NCBI GenBank assembly: GCA_942159475.1
Contig: OW804099.1
Coordinates: 13,766,162-13,830,161, forward strand
Direction: 5' to 3'
Length of the DNA stretch: 64,000 bases
Origin: Sthenelais limicola
Lineage: Eukaryota > Annelida > Polychaeta > Phyllodocida > Sigalionidae
How positions within the stretch are numbered: position 1 is the first letter of the stretch; each line of letters begins with the position of its first letter. Shown here piece after piece: positions 52,632 through 63,586 of this stretch. A program made the position numbers and the translations under genes. A model generated the notes under the pieces. It was not told the origin of the DNA. It ran no database searches and saw only the letters and a list, made by a program, of their open reading frames with translations.

Positions 52632-55600
52632 TCACTTCATCACATAATCTTTTAAATAGTTGGGGGGTTTTGTCATGCGCTTAGGTCTTAGGCATGTGGG
52701 AGAGTTAGGCCTACTCCCAGTTAACACACTGCTTGGCTTTCCAGGCGATCTTTGTATGTTGGTCTGTTTTGGAGGCACAATAGGTTCTGCTTGCGGAAGG
52801 TCCGGGATGGCTTGTGGTTGTACAGCAAGTTCTGGAGTGGCTCTGAATTCACGATTCTGCTCAGGAAATCTCTCAAGGTATTCTGTCTCATGATCACTTA
52901 TTCTTTCTTGTGCTTTTCTCTGCTGATAGCCTTCCAGTGTAGTTGTATCTAAGTTTATCTTCCTCTGTGTTTCTTTGCGGTTGTACTTCTTCACATGGCT
53001 CAAGTTTCTCTTATAGGTCACACCATCTGGTGTCTCTACAGATACTTGTGTGCCCTTCCTACCTATGACTCGAGCAGGTGTTGTGCAGAAATTGGGTGTC
53101 AGCTTATTCTCTCTTTCCTTCCTGAGGAGCACCATATCTCCTACAGCTATGACCTCGGATTCCTGTCTCCCTGTGTTAGCATAATCCTTGATCTTCAATT
53201 TGTTCTCTCTGTCCTGGTCTCTGAGCTCCCCATCTTGTTCAGGGAACCTCAGTGTGGGTAGATTGGTACGTAACTTTCTCCCAAACATCAATTCTGCAGG
53301 GCTCTTACCTGTGACTGTGTGTGGAGTTGTGCGATAGGCCCTTAGAAAGTATCTGAGCTCTTTCCTCCAGTCTTTCCCTTCTGTATGTGCTATCCGCATG
53401 GCCTTTAGTATAGTCCGATTCTGACGTTCCACCTCGCCGTTGGCTTGTGCCCATCTGGGGGTTGTTCTCCTGTGACGCACATCTAGGCAGGCAAGATAAT
53501 CCTCAAACTCTTTCGACACAAATTGTGGTCCATTGTCTGTAGTTACTGAGTAAGGAATGCCACATATGTCAATCGTTTCATCAAGCGCTGCTATAAGCTT
53601 GTCAGTGGTGGTTGTTTTCATAACTTTGATGAAAAAATATCTTGAGTAGTAGTCTACTATCACTAGTATTTGCTCACCTGTGGGGAATGGACCCACAAAG
53701 TCTAGAGCCAACTCTTGCCATGGTCCTTCGGGTAGCTGTGTCATCTCTATCGGTTCAGGCCTGCTTGGTTGAGATACCACTTGGCAACCATGACACTCCT
53801 TGCAGTACTTCTCGGCTTGGCGATCGATCCCTGGCCACCAGACCTTCTCCCGGAGTCTTGCCTTTGTCTTGACTATTCCTTGATGGCCTTGGTGGGCTAA
53901 CTCTAGAACTCGGTCTCGCAGTGCTTGAGGCAGCACTATTCGAGTTTGCCGAAGCACTACATAGCCTATTGAGGTCAGCTCATCTTTCACTGCTCTATAA
54001 GAAATGTCACATTTTGAGAAATCCCCTGAACTGATACAGTCTCTTATCAGCTCCAATTCCTCATCATTCTTTGATGCTGCTTCCACTTCGCGTGCAGTCA
54101 TCGTTCGTGGCACAGACTCTTGGGTAATGTTTTTAACATAGTCTTCAATGAAGTCTTCTCCTTTCCCAATTTTCCCAAAGTTTGACAGTCTTGATAACAC
54201 ATCTGCAATGTTCTGCTTTCCTGGGATGTGTCTCACCTTGAATGTAAATGGTTGGAGTCGCAGGACCCACCTTTCAATGCGTGCTGAAGGTCTAGAATTG
54301 GGGCCATAGATAACCTCTAGCGGCTTATGATCGGTGAGAAGTTCAAATTCCAAGCCCATTAAATAGATGCGGAATCTCTCACATGCCCATACTAAGCTCA
54401 GGGCCTCTTTCTCTGTCTGAGAATACCTCCGTTCAGTGGCTGTCAACGCCTTTGCGGCATAGTACACCGGCCGATAGTTCCCATCTTTCTGCTGCTGCAC
54501 CAACACTGCACCTAATCCTACCGGTGAAGCATCTGCAATGACCTGTGTATGTGCCTCTTTGTTGAAGTAGGCCAGCACAGTTGATGAGCTCAAACAGCTC
54601 TTGAGTTTCGTGAATGCTTTTTCCTGCTCATCAGTCCATGTGAAAGGTGTGTTTTTCCTTGTAAGGCGTCGCAGTGGCTCTGCAGTTGTTTCGAAATCTG
54701 GGATGTACCTTGAGCAGTATGTTGCTAGTCCCAGGAAACTCCTGATTTCTGATGCATCTTTTGGAGTTTTTGCTTCATTGATAGCTTCCACTTTTGCTTG
54801 TTCTGCCTCAATGCCGTGACCACTAAGCACATGACCCATGAATGTGAGCTTATTCATTCGGAACTGGCATTTTTCCTTATTTACCGTTAGCTTCCTTTCA
54901 GAGAGGACCTGTAGTACTTTCTCTAGCCTTGCATCATGCTCCCCTGTGGTGCAACCATATACTAGAATATCATCTGATATGTTTACAGCACCGTCACAAC
55001 CACTAAGTACCTGGCTTATTGCATTCTGATAGATTTCAGGAGCAGCTGATATACCAAACATTAACCTTTTGTACCTGAACAACCCTTTGTGTGTGTTGAA
55101 CGTAGTGATACCCTTTGACTGTTCGTCGAGTTCAATCTGGTGATACCCCATTCTCAGATCTATCTTGGAAAATACAGCACTCTGATTTAGATCAACCATT
55201 ATCTCATCTATGGTAGGTATTGGATACCTTACTCTTACAACTGCTTCATTGGCCCTCCTCATGTCAACACATATTCTTACATCTCCATTTGGTTTTGGGA
55301 CAATGACCATTGGTGATACCCACTCGGTTGGTGTTTCTTGAACAGGCTCAATTATATCTAGCATTTCTAGCTCTTGCAGTTTCTTCTCTACTTTATCTCT
55401 TAATGCGAATGGTATTTTACGGGACTTCTGAACAACTGGTTTGACACTATTGTCGATATGCACCTTTGCTTTAAAACTGGTTAGCTTACCAAACCCTTTA
55501 AACACCTCAGGGTACTTACTTTCTACAACATCACGAATTGATCTGACATACTTCACAACACCTAATTTCAGGGATAAATCTTCAGACAAAATATTGCAAA

Positions 55601-56777
55601 CTCGCGGACCTTTTACAACCAGAATTTCTGCAAGCACCACCTTGTCTTTAGTTTCAACATCAGTTGTAAAAACCCCTTCAACCTTGATCTTATCGTTAGT
55701 GCCAAACGGATAAAGTTTACTTTGATGTCTTGATAACTTGGGTTTTCCCAGTTTCTCATATGTTGCCCTGTCAATAACATTAACACTTGACCCTGTGTCA
55801 ATAATTGTTTCGACCTTTACATTTGCCATTTTGACACATAATTTACCTTTGGGCTCATTTATGGCATTGATAGAATCATGTAAGACAAAAACACTTTCAT
55901 CCTCACTGGTTTGACCTTGGTCAGTTTCTGACTCACCATTACCTTCATCAAGGTATTGTACACTTCTAAGTTTGCTTTTGCATACTCTCCCATAATGACC
56001 TATTTTTGAACATTTATTGCACCTCCTTTTCTTGGCAGGGCACTCTTCATCACTCCCATGCCGTTTACCCCCACAAGTAAAACACATGCTTTTTCTGTCT
56101 TTAGAGTCATCTTTCTTTGCTTTGGACCACTGCTGTTTCTTCTTCCCTTGTACATGTTGCACACTCTCTCCACTGGCAAAACCTTCAGATGCTCCCATCC
56201 GCTTGCTCATGGCAGTCGTATCCTCCTTCAGTTTGATTTTGTCCAGCACCCGGTCTAGTTCCAACTCTTCTTGAAGCAGGCTTAGGCGCAGTTCCTCATC
56301 TTTCATGTGACCGATGATGAGACACTTTATCATTTTGTCTGCGGACCAGTTATTGAAGTCACATTTTACCGCCGATCTCCGTAGTCTGGCTGCGAAATCT
56401 ACCATGCTCTCATCTTTTTGTGGCTTCTGGGTCACTAACTCACATAACGCAAAATCGTTTGATTTCTTTGGCAAGAATCGTGCATTTAGTTTAGCTTTAG
56501 ATTTTGCATAAGCAGTCCAGTTAGCATTTGTTACCCCTGCTGGTTTTTCCACATCAGCCAGGGTGTCATGTATGTCCTCAACTGCCGTCCCAGCGTAAAT
56601 CAGAAGTGCCATCTGACAAACAGCACTGTTTGCTGCATCACTTGCTTCCACACCATTGTAGAGTAGGTCCCTCTCAAATCTCTCAATCCACCTTGACCAT
56701 GCCTGTCCTAGAGAGAGTCTATCCCCTGTGACATCAAAGGGTTGAATTTTGAGTTTTGGGCCTTTAGCAGCTGCCAT
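52632..56777 (-). CDS. gag-pol: Gag-Pol polyprotein of compact gypsy element
   Basis: I start the frame at ATG 56777 (caccATGGCA context, protein MAAAKGPKLK...), giving 1381 residues; it stays open to an earlier ATG at 56927. Gag occupies about 1-230. Two CCHC-type knuckles lie at about 232-266 (C-x2-C-x4-H-x5-C and C-x2-C-x4-H-x4-C). Protease DTGS is at 327-330. RT spans about 470-650, with the active site SDD at 601-603 in an NISDDILVYG context rather than YxDD. RNase H spans about 745-860. Integrase has HHCC (962, 965, 995, 998) and D1026, D1081, E1117. No frameshift separates gag and pol. No env. All catalytic residues are present, so the copy could be active. Confidence 0.95.
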   Translation of the reverse strand: MAAAKGPKLKIQPFDVTGDRLSLGQAWSRWIERFERDLLYNGVEASDAANSAVCQMALLIYAGTAVEDIHDTLADVEKPAGVTNANWTAYAKSKAKLNARFLPKKSNDFALCELVTQKPQKDESMVDFAARLRRSAVKCDFNNWSADKMIKCLIIGHMKDEELRLSLLQEELELDRVLDKIKLKEDTTAMSKRMGASEGFASGESVQHVQGKKKQQWSKAKKDDSKDRKSMCFTCGGKRHGSDEECPAKKRRCNKCSKIGHYGRVCKSKLRSVQYLDEGNGESETDQGQTSEDESVFVLHDSINAINEPKGKLCVKMANVKVETIIDTGSSVNVIDRATYEKLGKPKLSRHQSKLYPFGTNDKIKVEGVFTTDVETKDKVVLAEILVVKGPRVCNILSEDLSLKLGVVKYVRSIRDVVESKYPEVFKGFGKLTSFKAKVHIDNSVKPVVQKSRKIPFALRDKVEKKLQELEMLDIIEPVQETPTEWVSPMVIVPKPNGDVRICVDMRRANEAVVRVRYPIPTIDEIMVDLNQSAVFSKIDLRMGYHQIELDEQSKGITTFNTHKGLFRYKRLMFGISAAPEIYQNAISQVLSGCDGAVNISDDILVYGCTTGEHDARLEKVLQVLSERKLTVNKEKCQFRMNKLTFMGHVLSGHGIEAEQAKVEAINEAKTPKDASEIRSFLGLATYCSRYIPDFETTAEPLRRLTRKNTPFTWTDEQEKAFTKLKSCLSSSTVLAYFNKEAHTQVIADASPVGLGAVLVQQQKDGNYRPVYYAAKALTATERRYSQTEKEALSLVWACERFRIYLMGLEFELLTDHKPLEVIYGPNSRPSARIERWVLRLQPFTFKVRHIPGKQNIADVLSRLSNFGKIGKGEDFIEDYVKNITQESVPRTMTAREVEAASKNDEELELIRDCISSGDFSKCDISYRAVKDELTSIGYVVLRQTRIVLPQALRDRVLELAHQGHQGIVKTKARLREKVWWPGIDRQAEKYCKECHGCQVVSQPSRPEPIEMTQLPEGPWQELALDFVGPFPTGEQILVIVDYYSRYFFIKVMKTTTTDKLIAALDETIDICGIPYSVTTDNGPQFVSKEFEDYLACLDVRHRRTTPRWAQANGEVERQNRTILKAMRIAHTEGKDWRKELRYFLRAYRTTPHTVTGKSPAELMFGRKLRTNLPTLRFPEQDGELRDQDRENKLKIKDYANTGRQESEVIAVGDMVLLRKERENKLTPNFCTTPARVIGRKGTQVSVETPDGVTYKRNLSHVKKYNRKETQRKINLDTTTLEGYQQRKAQERISDHETEYLERFPEQNREFRATPELAVQPQAIPDLPQAEPIVPPKQTNIQRSPGKPSSVLTGSRPNSPTCLRPKRMTKPPNYLKDYVMK

Positions 56778-57047
56778 GGTGACATATAGGAGACACAATA
56801 GTTTGGTAACTAACAGGAATATGGACCAAAACACAATCAGAACTGTCACTGCACTCAATCTTTTTAGTTTTAACACTTGCCACAGTCCTTGGGTCACACT
56901 AGGCCTTGTGTAGACAGTGACAAACACTGGTGACTGAATTCACTCACTTTCACCACACCATTAAGTACATTTCACTCACTGTCACAAGTCCGATCTGCTT
57001 GGTCCAGTTTCCTTAGGTTGTAAGGTTCTCCTCCTCCAAATATGAAG

Positions 57048-57063
57048 GCAATCCTCGTCGCCA
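57048..57063 (-). other. Primer-binding site, tRNA-Ser(GCU)-like
   Basis: One base after the 5' LTR the sense strand reads TGGCGACGAGGAT, complementary to the 3' end of animal tRNA-Ser(GCU) for about 13 bases, then diverging. Confidence 0.75.
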
Positions 57064-57064
57064 A

Positions 57065-57217
57065 TGTAGTATTCTTAAGCTAGTTTTACAGAGAGTTGAA
57101 GAAACTTGTCAGACACAGCCATTGTTGTTAATCAGGAACCTTTATTTCCGGTTTGTATTACAATACATGGCGATTACGGGATTCACCGAAATGGTCAATG
57201 TGTATACCAACACTACA
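57065..57217 (-). repeat. 5' LTR of compact gypsy element, 153 bp
   Basis: Identical to the copy at 52235-52387 and followed outside by the target duplication GTCAC. Confidence 0.96.
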
Positions 57218-59059
57218 GTCACTGTCACTGAGTCAGCGAGCATCTGACCGGTCTGGAAGTATGGAGAGTTGTGGTTTGTAGAAACTGTCAAAATCTGTTT
57301 CATATAATTCTCTCTGAATGAAAGTTGGGATTCAAAATTAGGAGGAAAGTGACTAATCTTCACGGCCAATGTAAGACACATTGAGCTGCTATATTGAGTC
57401 ACACAGCGCGCACTTGTCATACTCTCGCTAGGCTCTGTTGCATGCAGCACGCACTCGTAACACGAACAGCTAACAATGTCTCTCTGCACAGTTGTGTAAC
57501 TTGAGATTTACCGGGAATATATTGAACAAACAGCAATTATTGTGCACACACATTCATCCCAGTACCAAATTCAAGAGGGATGAAGGACCAAAGGTGGGCT
57601 GATGTCCTTATTTCTCATCTGTTTGCATGAAAATACTTTTCTCCCTATTATCGCTCACTCTCTTACCCGAGTGTTAAAAGTAAAACTAGGGATCAAAATG
57701 TCACTTTTTTATTTCGACATATTCAATTTTGTTTAACAGAGTACAACTAGAATGCAAATGACCATAATAATTTCAGTTTCAAGAAGAGCACTTTTCATGA
57801 GGAGTAGGACTCTTAAGAGGAAATAAAATTTGGGTCCCAGATGTGGATGTTACTGTTGAATTGAATCGAATTGAAAAACATTTTATTCAGTTCTTGTAGC
57901 GGGGTCTCCAGCAAATGGGAGGTATTCTTTCCCCTCAAGTGGCCTCTTTTTACATGTAGGCGGGTCATTTTAAAATCGCCATCTCTCAGTATTTTCAAAT
58001 TCTTCAGGAATCATGGTTGGAAAAATTGCTTCAAAAAGATATCTTTTCTTTGTCTTTTTTGTTAAAAATAATCTATTTGGGGTTTGTGATAATAGTCAGA
58101 AAGGTCTAGATATAGATGTGAAGGCAACAACTGTTTCAAGCTGGTGACGTTTATTCAGTAAGGATGGTTAGTGCTACCCCAAGCCCCCAGGTGGTAGTGG
58201 TGTAGTGTGAAATATCAATGGCAATTTGCCCAGAGATTCAGTGTTCTATGTATAAAATGATGAAGTCAGAGAAGTCGGATGATAGTAGTCTTCGGCCAGG
58301 CAGCAAGGTGTCTAAAGCATACCATGGCTTTGGCTTGGCCTTTATTTATAGTCAAACATGTAAACCAATTCATCAGTAACAATGGTCCTAGCAATGCTTT
58401 CCCTGGCGCGTACCCTCATGATTGGCTGAGAGGGATCCCTCCATCCCATGAACTTGACCTCCCAGCTCTCTCCCATGCCAAGGCCATGCACTGTTCACAT
58501 GATAGTTGGTCCCCTTGCTCTCAGCCCCCCCTCCCCTCCCACTACCCTTGACCCAAGCATGAAGCGTCCCCTCCCTCCCCCAGTCCCTTCCCCCCACCCA
58601 CTAATGAGTTAGCACAGAGAACACTAGGTAATTCTATTTCTGGTTGCTAGACAATCAAGCATGTATACACACAACAACAGGTGGCCAGCATTACCTCCCT
58701 CCCCCCTCTCCACCCAGGTCATGCGTGGCGGCCAAGGCCCAGGCAGAGGGGAGGGGGGGAGAGGGAGGGGGCGGGGACGGCCATTTAGCTGGTAAAACTA
58801 ACCCAAAAGAATTCCAATTCTTTACATTCGTCCATATTTTTTTCTTTTGATTGAAATATATAAATTTTCAAACAAAACCCTACAAATTATTAGTTGACTG
58901 ACCGACCCTGCCAACCAAAAATAAGAAATAGTAAAATTATTACATAAGGTTACACAATTACAGAAATCAACGGTAAGAGGTAGCCTATCAAACTAAAATG
59001 CTCCGTGGACCAACTGGCCTGGAGAACTATAAAAATGACTCAATTCAAAAGAATGTTCA
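57218..59059. other. Non-coding stretch
   Basis: No supported gene. It includes a C-rich/G-rich low-complexity zone at about 58500-58780. The minus frame at 57142-57489 overlaps the LTR and is not called. Confidence 0.5.
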
Positions 59060-59665
59060 TTAACGTGAATCCATTATTCGGCTACTAAAAAGTCTTTTAG
59101 TGAAGCAAGTTGAAAAAGTCCTTGTGTGGAGGTGTGCCTCTGAACACCCGTTGAATGTCTTAACCTCTCGCAGGAAATTTAATACACAAAGGTCCTTGTG
59201 TACGGTCGTCACCGTTTCCTCCTCTGTCTGCCCGGCCAGCCGAGGCCCCCGCTGGACCTCGTCGCTGACCGACAAGACACCTGTCTCGCCCCGTTTTCCT
59301 AGGTGTTGGAGCAAGCACAGGTTGGTAGTCAACACTACCGTATTTCCATAATAATGTGAACAATAACAGACCACAAGTCGACATTTCTGCATTGTTTCAC
59401 CACCTCCTTCCTGTATGGACAATACTTCGGTCAAAGCAGCAGTTGAGAGTAGACAAGAAGCACTGGTCCTGTGGTGCTTTTTGCAGGCCTCTCTATCTCG
59501 AACTAACTGTTTGATAAAACAACGTCTCATAAAGAGAGTTGGATAAGATAACCATTGGGCTGGATCCTTGTCCACGGATTCCACCATTGTCTCCAAAACG
59601 GGGAAATGGATTTTACCCAAGGTATGGATATTTGTTTGTTCATACACGTACATCTCTTCTCGCAC
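59060..59665 (-). CDS. Hypothetical 201-residue ORF
   Basis: The longest frame outside the zinc-finger genes and retroelements: 201 residues, ATG at 59665. It has Cys-rich segments (CRLVVCYCSHYYG and others), an acidic middle and a basic C-terminus. There is no recognised domain, signal peptide or membrane segment. The frame overlaps a CpG-richer patch, which lowers stop frequency and could make it spurious. It may be a single-exon gene, a fragment of an old transposon protein, or chance. Confidence 0.25.
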   Translation of the reverse strand: MREEMYVYEQTNIHTLGKIHFPVLETMVESVDKDPAQWLSYPTLFMRRCFIKQLVRDREACKKHHRTSASCLLSTAALTEVLSIQEGGGETMQKCRLVVCYCSHYYGNTVVLTTNLCLLQHLGKRGETGVLSVSDEVQRGPRLAGQTEEETVTTVHKDLCVLNFLREVKTFNGCSEAHLHTRTFSTCFTKRLFSSRIMDSR

Positions 59666-62220
59666 CCGAGGAGATTACAGAACAAATACTTACAAAACAA
59701 TATCTAAAAGTGTATAGGAAAAATACAACATACGAGTTTATAAAGTGATTGCGTCAAACATAGAGAAACCAATAAATCTTAAAACTTATTACGTCATCCT
59801 GGTCAGTCTGGATCTGGCAGTGCGGTAGGGTGAGGAAAAAGGGGTGGCACGGGATGGGAATTCAAGAGAGCAGGAGGTGGCCACTCCCACACTCTCCCTT
59901 TCCCAAGATTGGAGGGGTGGGTTTTCGGGGGCAGAGTTGGGGTGGGGGGGGGGGGGGGGCGGCAGGGTCTCCAAGGGAGAGATCTTTCCTTTTATAGGCC
60001 TTTAAACAACACTGACAAGGGTAGCTAATCCCCAGATAAAGTCTTTAGGCCATGGAATAAAGGAAATAACTGCAGGGAAAATCTTACCATAAGTTAAGTT
60101 AAACCGTCAGGGGCATAACTTCAGGGGCAGGATGGTTATATGGGACTTATGGCCTGGCACGCCAATCCTTTCAGACCAGGGGACAACTGCCTTCTATTAT
60201 TATTGTAGCAGATTTTAAAATAAAGACATACATAAGGACAAACGTCCAAGCGGTTCTCAGTCATAAAAAGTCTCGTTTTGATCTTAAGTAAATGTAAAAT
60301 ACTCTCTCTAAGTTATTGAACTAACAGGGGACCACCTCTAACTGCCAAGGGCACTTACTACAGATACTGTGAGTGTTAACCCTCTTCCCTGGCTCGTCTC
60401 TAAGAGAACATATACAATAATAAGAAAGTCATAAAATCCTAATACACCCAAACATCGTTCGTTTCAAAGTTAAAAATACACCAATGAACAGGGAGCTGGC
60501 TTCTTCCCTTGTTGGCAAGTTCATGGTGATGAATGGAAGCCGTTCCGATTGAAGATAGGTTCCCCTCTGTGTCCTATGTGTTCGTTCCCATTGCTACCTC
60601 GTCCAGGCCCATGCTGGAGAGTACCTCGTCAATGGGTAGAATAGTCAGGCTTCCAATCGTCCTTCGGCTGTAAGGGAGTTAGGGGGACCAGATGGCGGTT
60701 GTATCCCTCTCGAGTTGTGTGGGATCCCACAGCCGACCTAACTGCACGTTTACCTGGTTTTGCTGCAACAGATGGTGCAGCAGCAGATGGGATGAGCTGC
60801 AACTGATCGTCTAGCAGCACATGTGGAAGCAGCTGGCAAGAGCAGCAACTAGAGCGGTAACTGGGCTTGCAGTAGCAGATGTCACAGCAGATGTCAGCAG
60901 TGACCGGTCGTCCAGCTGCAGATGTCACCGCAGATGGCATGAGTAGCAACCAGAGTGGTAACTGGGGTTGTAGTAGCAGATGTCACAGCAGATGTTGCAG
61001 CAGATGTTGGAGCAACTGGCAAGAGTACCAACCACAGTGGCAACTGGTGTTGTAATACAGATGGGCACCAGCCACACAGCAGATGGTATAACATGCCCCT
61101 CTGCTCCTGCTGTGGAAGAATTACATGCACACACAATCCATCTGCTTTGCAGGACAAAAATAGAATAGGGGTTGTCCATTATATATAGAGTTATAGTGTA
61201 AGGGGAGTGGGAGTGCTAGTAGGACGGGGAAATGGCTTGTAGAACTAGGTATCAGATTAATCAACTTACCCACTAGTAGAATACAAATTGATACTGGGGA
61301 AAATAAGTGTAGGATAATCCCTGATTTAGCCAGGCTCCTGGGGCCTTCCCTCCATCTGTCTATGCCCATCCCACCCACCCACACCACACCCTCCCCTCCT
61401 AGGATAACTAATACTCAGGTTTGAAAAAGAACAGAAAAATAAGTAAACCAACAGATGTTAATGGTTGAAAATGTTACATAAAGACGCATCCCACAATCTT
61501 GACCTTTTTCCCCAGACCAGATCCCAGATCTGAAGTTAATTTACTGAGGCCAATAATATATTGATGCTGGCTCGGATGGGAATGTGTTCGTATACAGTCA
61601 TATAGTCGTGTTCCAAAAGTATAAAACTAGCGTTCCAATCAAAACTATATGACCCCATTGCATCATCCCCATCCCACCATTTTGCAGGTCAATTCATTGG
61701 AGGTACTGAAAGTGGTGGTCAGTAACTATTTTCCATTACTGCCAGAATACAAATTAATCAAGATCCCTCCCAACACTAGAAGCAATTCCCAGGTAATTTA
61801 CCAAAATATATACCCCTGCAATCAACTAAACCCATTCCACAGTAGAGGCTGTGCCTCCCACAAAACCAATAAAGAAAAAAAAAGAATAGGGGTTGTTTAT
61901 CATAGTCATATAGTCGTGTTCCAAAAGTATAAAACTAGCGTTCCAATCAAAACTATATGACCCCGTTGCATCATCTCCCAACACTAGAAGCAAATCCCAG
62001 GTAATTTACCAAAAATATACCCCTTCAATCAATTAAACCCATTCCACAGTAGACAAAGAAAAGGGGTTGTTTATCATAGGGTTATAGGGTAAGGGGAATG
62101 GGAGTGCCCGGAGGATGGGGAAATGCCTTGCAGCACTAGGTATCAGATCTCCTAACTTACCCACAAGTAGAATACCAATCAATACCGGGGAAAATAAGTG
62201 TAGGATAATGCCTAAGTTAG
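59666..62220. other. Non-coding, repeat-rich stretch
   Basis: It holds a poly-G tract (about 59940-59958), the GCAGATG-rich repeat at 60750-61080 and locally duplicated segments at 61164-62250. Open frames across these are repeat translations. Confidence 0.5.
60750..61080. repeat. GCAGATG-rich degenerate minisatellite
   Basis: Words 'gcagatgtcacagcagatg', 'agcagcaactagagcggtaa' and 'gtaactgggcttgcagtagc' recur with a spacing of about 100 bases (for example about 60847 and 60948). Open frames on both strands (60629-61179) arise from this. Confidence 0.7.
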
Positions 62221-62250
62221 CTAGGCTCTTGTGGCCTTCCCTCCATCAGT
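61164..62250. repeat. Locally duplicated segments
   Basis: Segment 61164-61360 recurs at about 62054-62250 at roughly 85% identity. A second pair, 61598-61668 and 61904-61975 (tcatatagtcgtgttccaaa ... aactatatga), is nearly identical and has inverted ends TCATATAG/CTATATGA. A third pair is about 61773-61845 and 61980-62053. Together they look like two rounds of tandem segmental duplication around a short fold-back sequence. Confidence 0.75.
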
Positions 62251-62340
62251 AGTAGTACTCACCACCGTCAACCCGGGATTTTGTGAGTAATGGTAGGAAA
62301 TGGTAGAGATTTTGGTCGATTTGATTGACAGGTTACTCAT

Positions 62341-62440
62341 TTTCTCGCGCGACGCGCGGCGCGGCAGGTAGCGTGCGGTAGACGCGGTGAGAGGGCGCGC
62401 GGTAGACGCAGTAGAGACGCGTGGGCGCGCGTAGCGCGTT
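62341..62440. promoter_or_regulatory. CpG-dense patch upstream of small gene
   Basis: About 100 bases of 'gcgcg' and 'gtagacgcg' words stand out in an otherwise AT-rich region, about 0.6 kb upstream of the first exon inferred for the gene at 63.26 kb. It could be a promoter-associated CpG island or a short CG-rich repeat. No TATA box was picked. The minus frame 62221-62541 (repeats of STASTARPL) is a by-product. Confidence 0.3.
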
Positions 62441-63259
62441 GGTAGGGGGATATGGGTGGGGGAGGAGTGAGAGAGGAGTGAGTTGCGCTGTATAGAGCTG
62501 TGTATAGAGCTGTGTATAGCGGTTATCCGCTGGTTCCCCATTTCCCTATACTACTTACAGTATCTTGAGTCGCGATGATATGAGGGGGATCGGAGAGATG
62601 GTTTGAAAAAAAGCATGAAGAATAATTTTAGAGGGGGATTATTTATATGGGATAGAGGGGGAGGAGAAAAGATGGACTGGGGTGGTGTGGGAAAGTTCCT
62701 AGGTCGGTGCGCTGGGGTGATCCAGGTGTTTCATTTCCACTGCCTTGACCCGATGAGGTGGTGGCCTGTTCTCCCGTGTTGAAGTCGTTGCTCGCGTTGA
62801 CACCGTCCGAGGGCGCTTGAGCGCTACCTTTGCCGGCTCGAGCCTTATCTTTCGGGGTGCGATTGAGAGAGGAAATTAACTTGGAGGCAGATATTGCTGC
62901 ATTTGAAAGCTAAAAATAGCTTAGGTTCGCCATCTTGAGACTTTTTTTAACAACAGCCGAGGATAGCCTTTACTTTACTCCCAGATTCATAACCGAAGAA
63001 ACTCAAGTAAGTGTTGATTAGCATGTTTAATTTGTGTTGATACATGTTTATGAATATACCAAGAATACTAAGGGAGTTGCTTTAGTGGCTTGTATGCGCT
63101 TGATTTGAGCTGAGATTCATGTGAAATATTTGTGAGATTCGCGTGAGATATGGTTTTGAAATCGAGCTATGGCCGCCGGCGGGGGGGCAGGCTCGGTGAG
63201 ATAGCGTTGGTCGCTGGTTGATACCTATTGATGCCTATTGAATTTATTTTTTTTGCAGA

Positions 63260-63586
63260 ATGGTATACCTGTCGTACGTAACGGAAGATGGTTACAGAAT
63301 TGACATTTACCATGACATGAACGCCGCGTTCGATGGTGTGGATGTTGTTGTTCGAGTGTTTCATCAGGGTGTGCTGATAGGCGAAACCGATGTCCCCTAC
63401 GTGACGGCAGGGTGGACATATACGCTTCATCACGGAGCCGTTGATTGGTTATTTGGTTTTTTGGTCGGAGGCACAGTCATTTACTGTGAAAGGAGGGAGC
63501 AGGGCGATATTGTATCGTTATTTCTCCTGAGGCCGGAGTGTGAGTTGAGACTTTGTCACTTCATCTTGTATTGTTATTATACTTGA
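63260..63586 (+). CDS. Small spliced gene of unknown function
   Basis: ATG at 63260 lies one base after a strong acceptor (ttttttttgcag, exon start 63259). A matching donor TCAA|GTAAGT ends an upstream, apparently untranslated exon at 63006. The frame encodes a compact, beta-rich-looking protein with no membrane helix longer than a short VDWLFGFLVGG stretch. At 63539 there is a donor (GGAGT|GTGAGT, phase 1), and an acceptor after a long T tract begins an exon at 63722. Using it, the protein would have 94 residues and end in Trp before TAA at 63724-63726; unspliced it has 108. The matching phases support a real gene. No family recognised. The word 'acggaagatggttac' in the frame recurs at 63915-63955. 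Confidence 0.55.
   Translation: MVYLSYVTEDGYRIDIYHDMNAAFDGVDVVVRVFHQGVLIGETDVPYVTAGWTYTLHHGAVDWLFGFLVGGTVIYCERREQGDIVSLFLLRPECELRLCHFILYCYYT

Larger units (their letters stand above)
52235..57217 (-). mobile_element. Intact compact Ty3/gypsy LTR retrotransposon
   Basis: Identical 153-bp LTRs (52235-52387 and 57065-57217) with TG...CA ends are flanked by a perfect 5-bp target duplication GTCAC (52230-52234 and 57218-57222). A single gag-pol frame lies between, with a primer-binding site and a clean purine tract. The 4983-bp size, short LTRs, gag-pol fusion and ISDD polymerase motif fit a Mag/K02A2.6-like gypsy lineage. Identity of the LTRs and the intact frame point to a very recent insertion. 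Confidence 0.96.

Noticed and set aside
58388..58597. Gly/Arg-rich minus frame near 58.5 kb
   Set aside because: It runs through C-rich low-complexity DNA and has no recognisable features.
60629..61179. Minus-strand Cys/Ala/Ser-rich frames
   Set aside because: They overlap each other in different frames within the GCAGATG-rich repeat.
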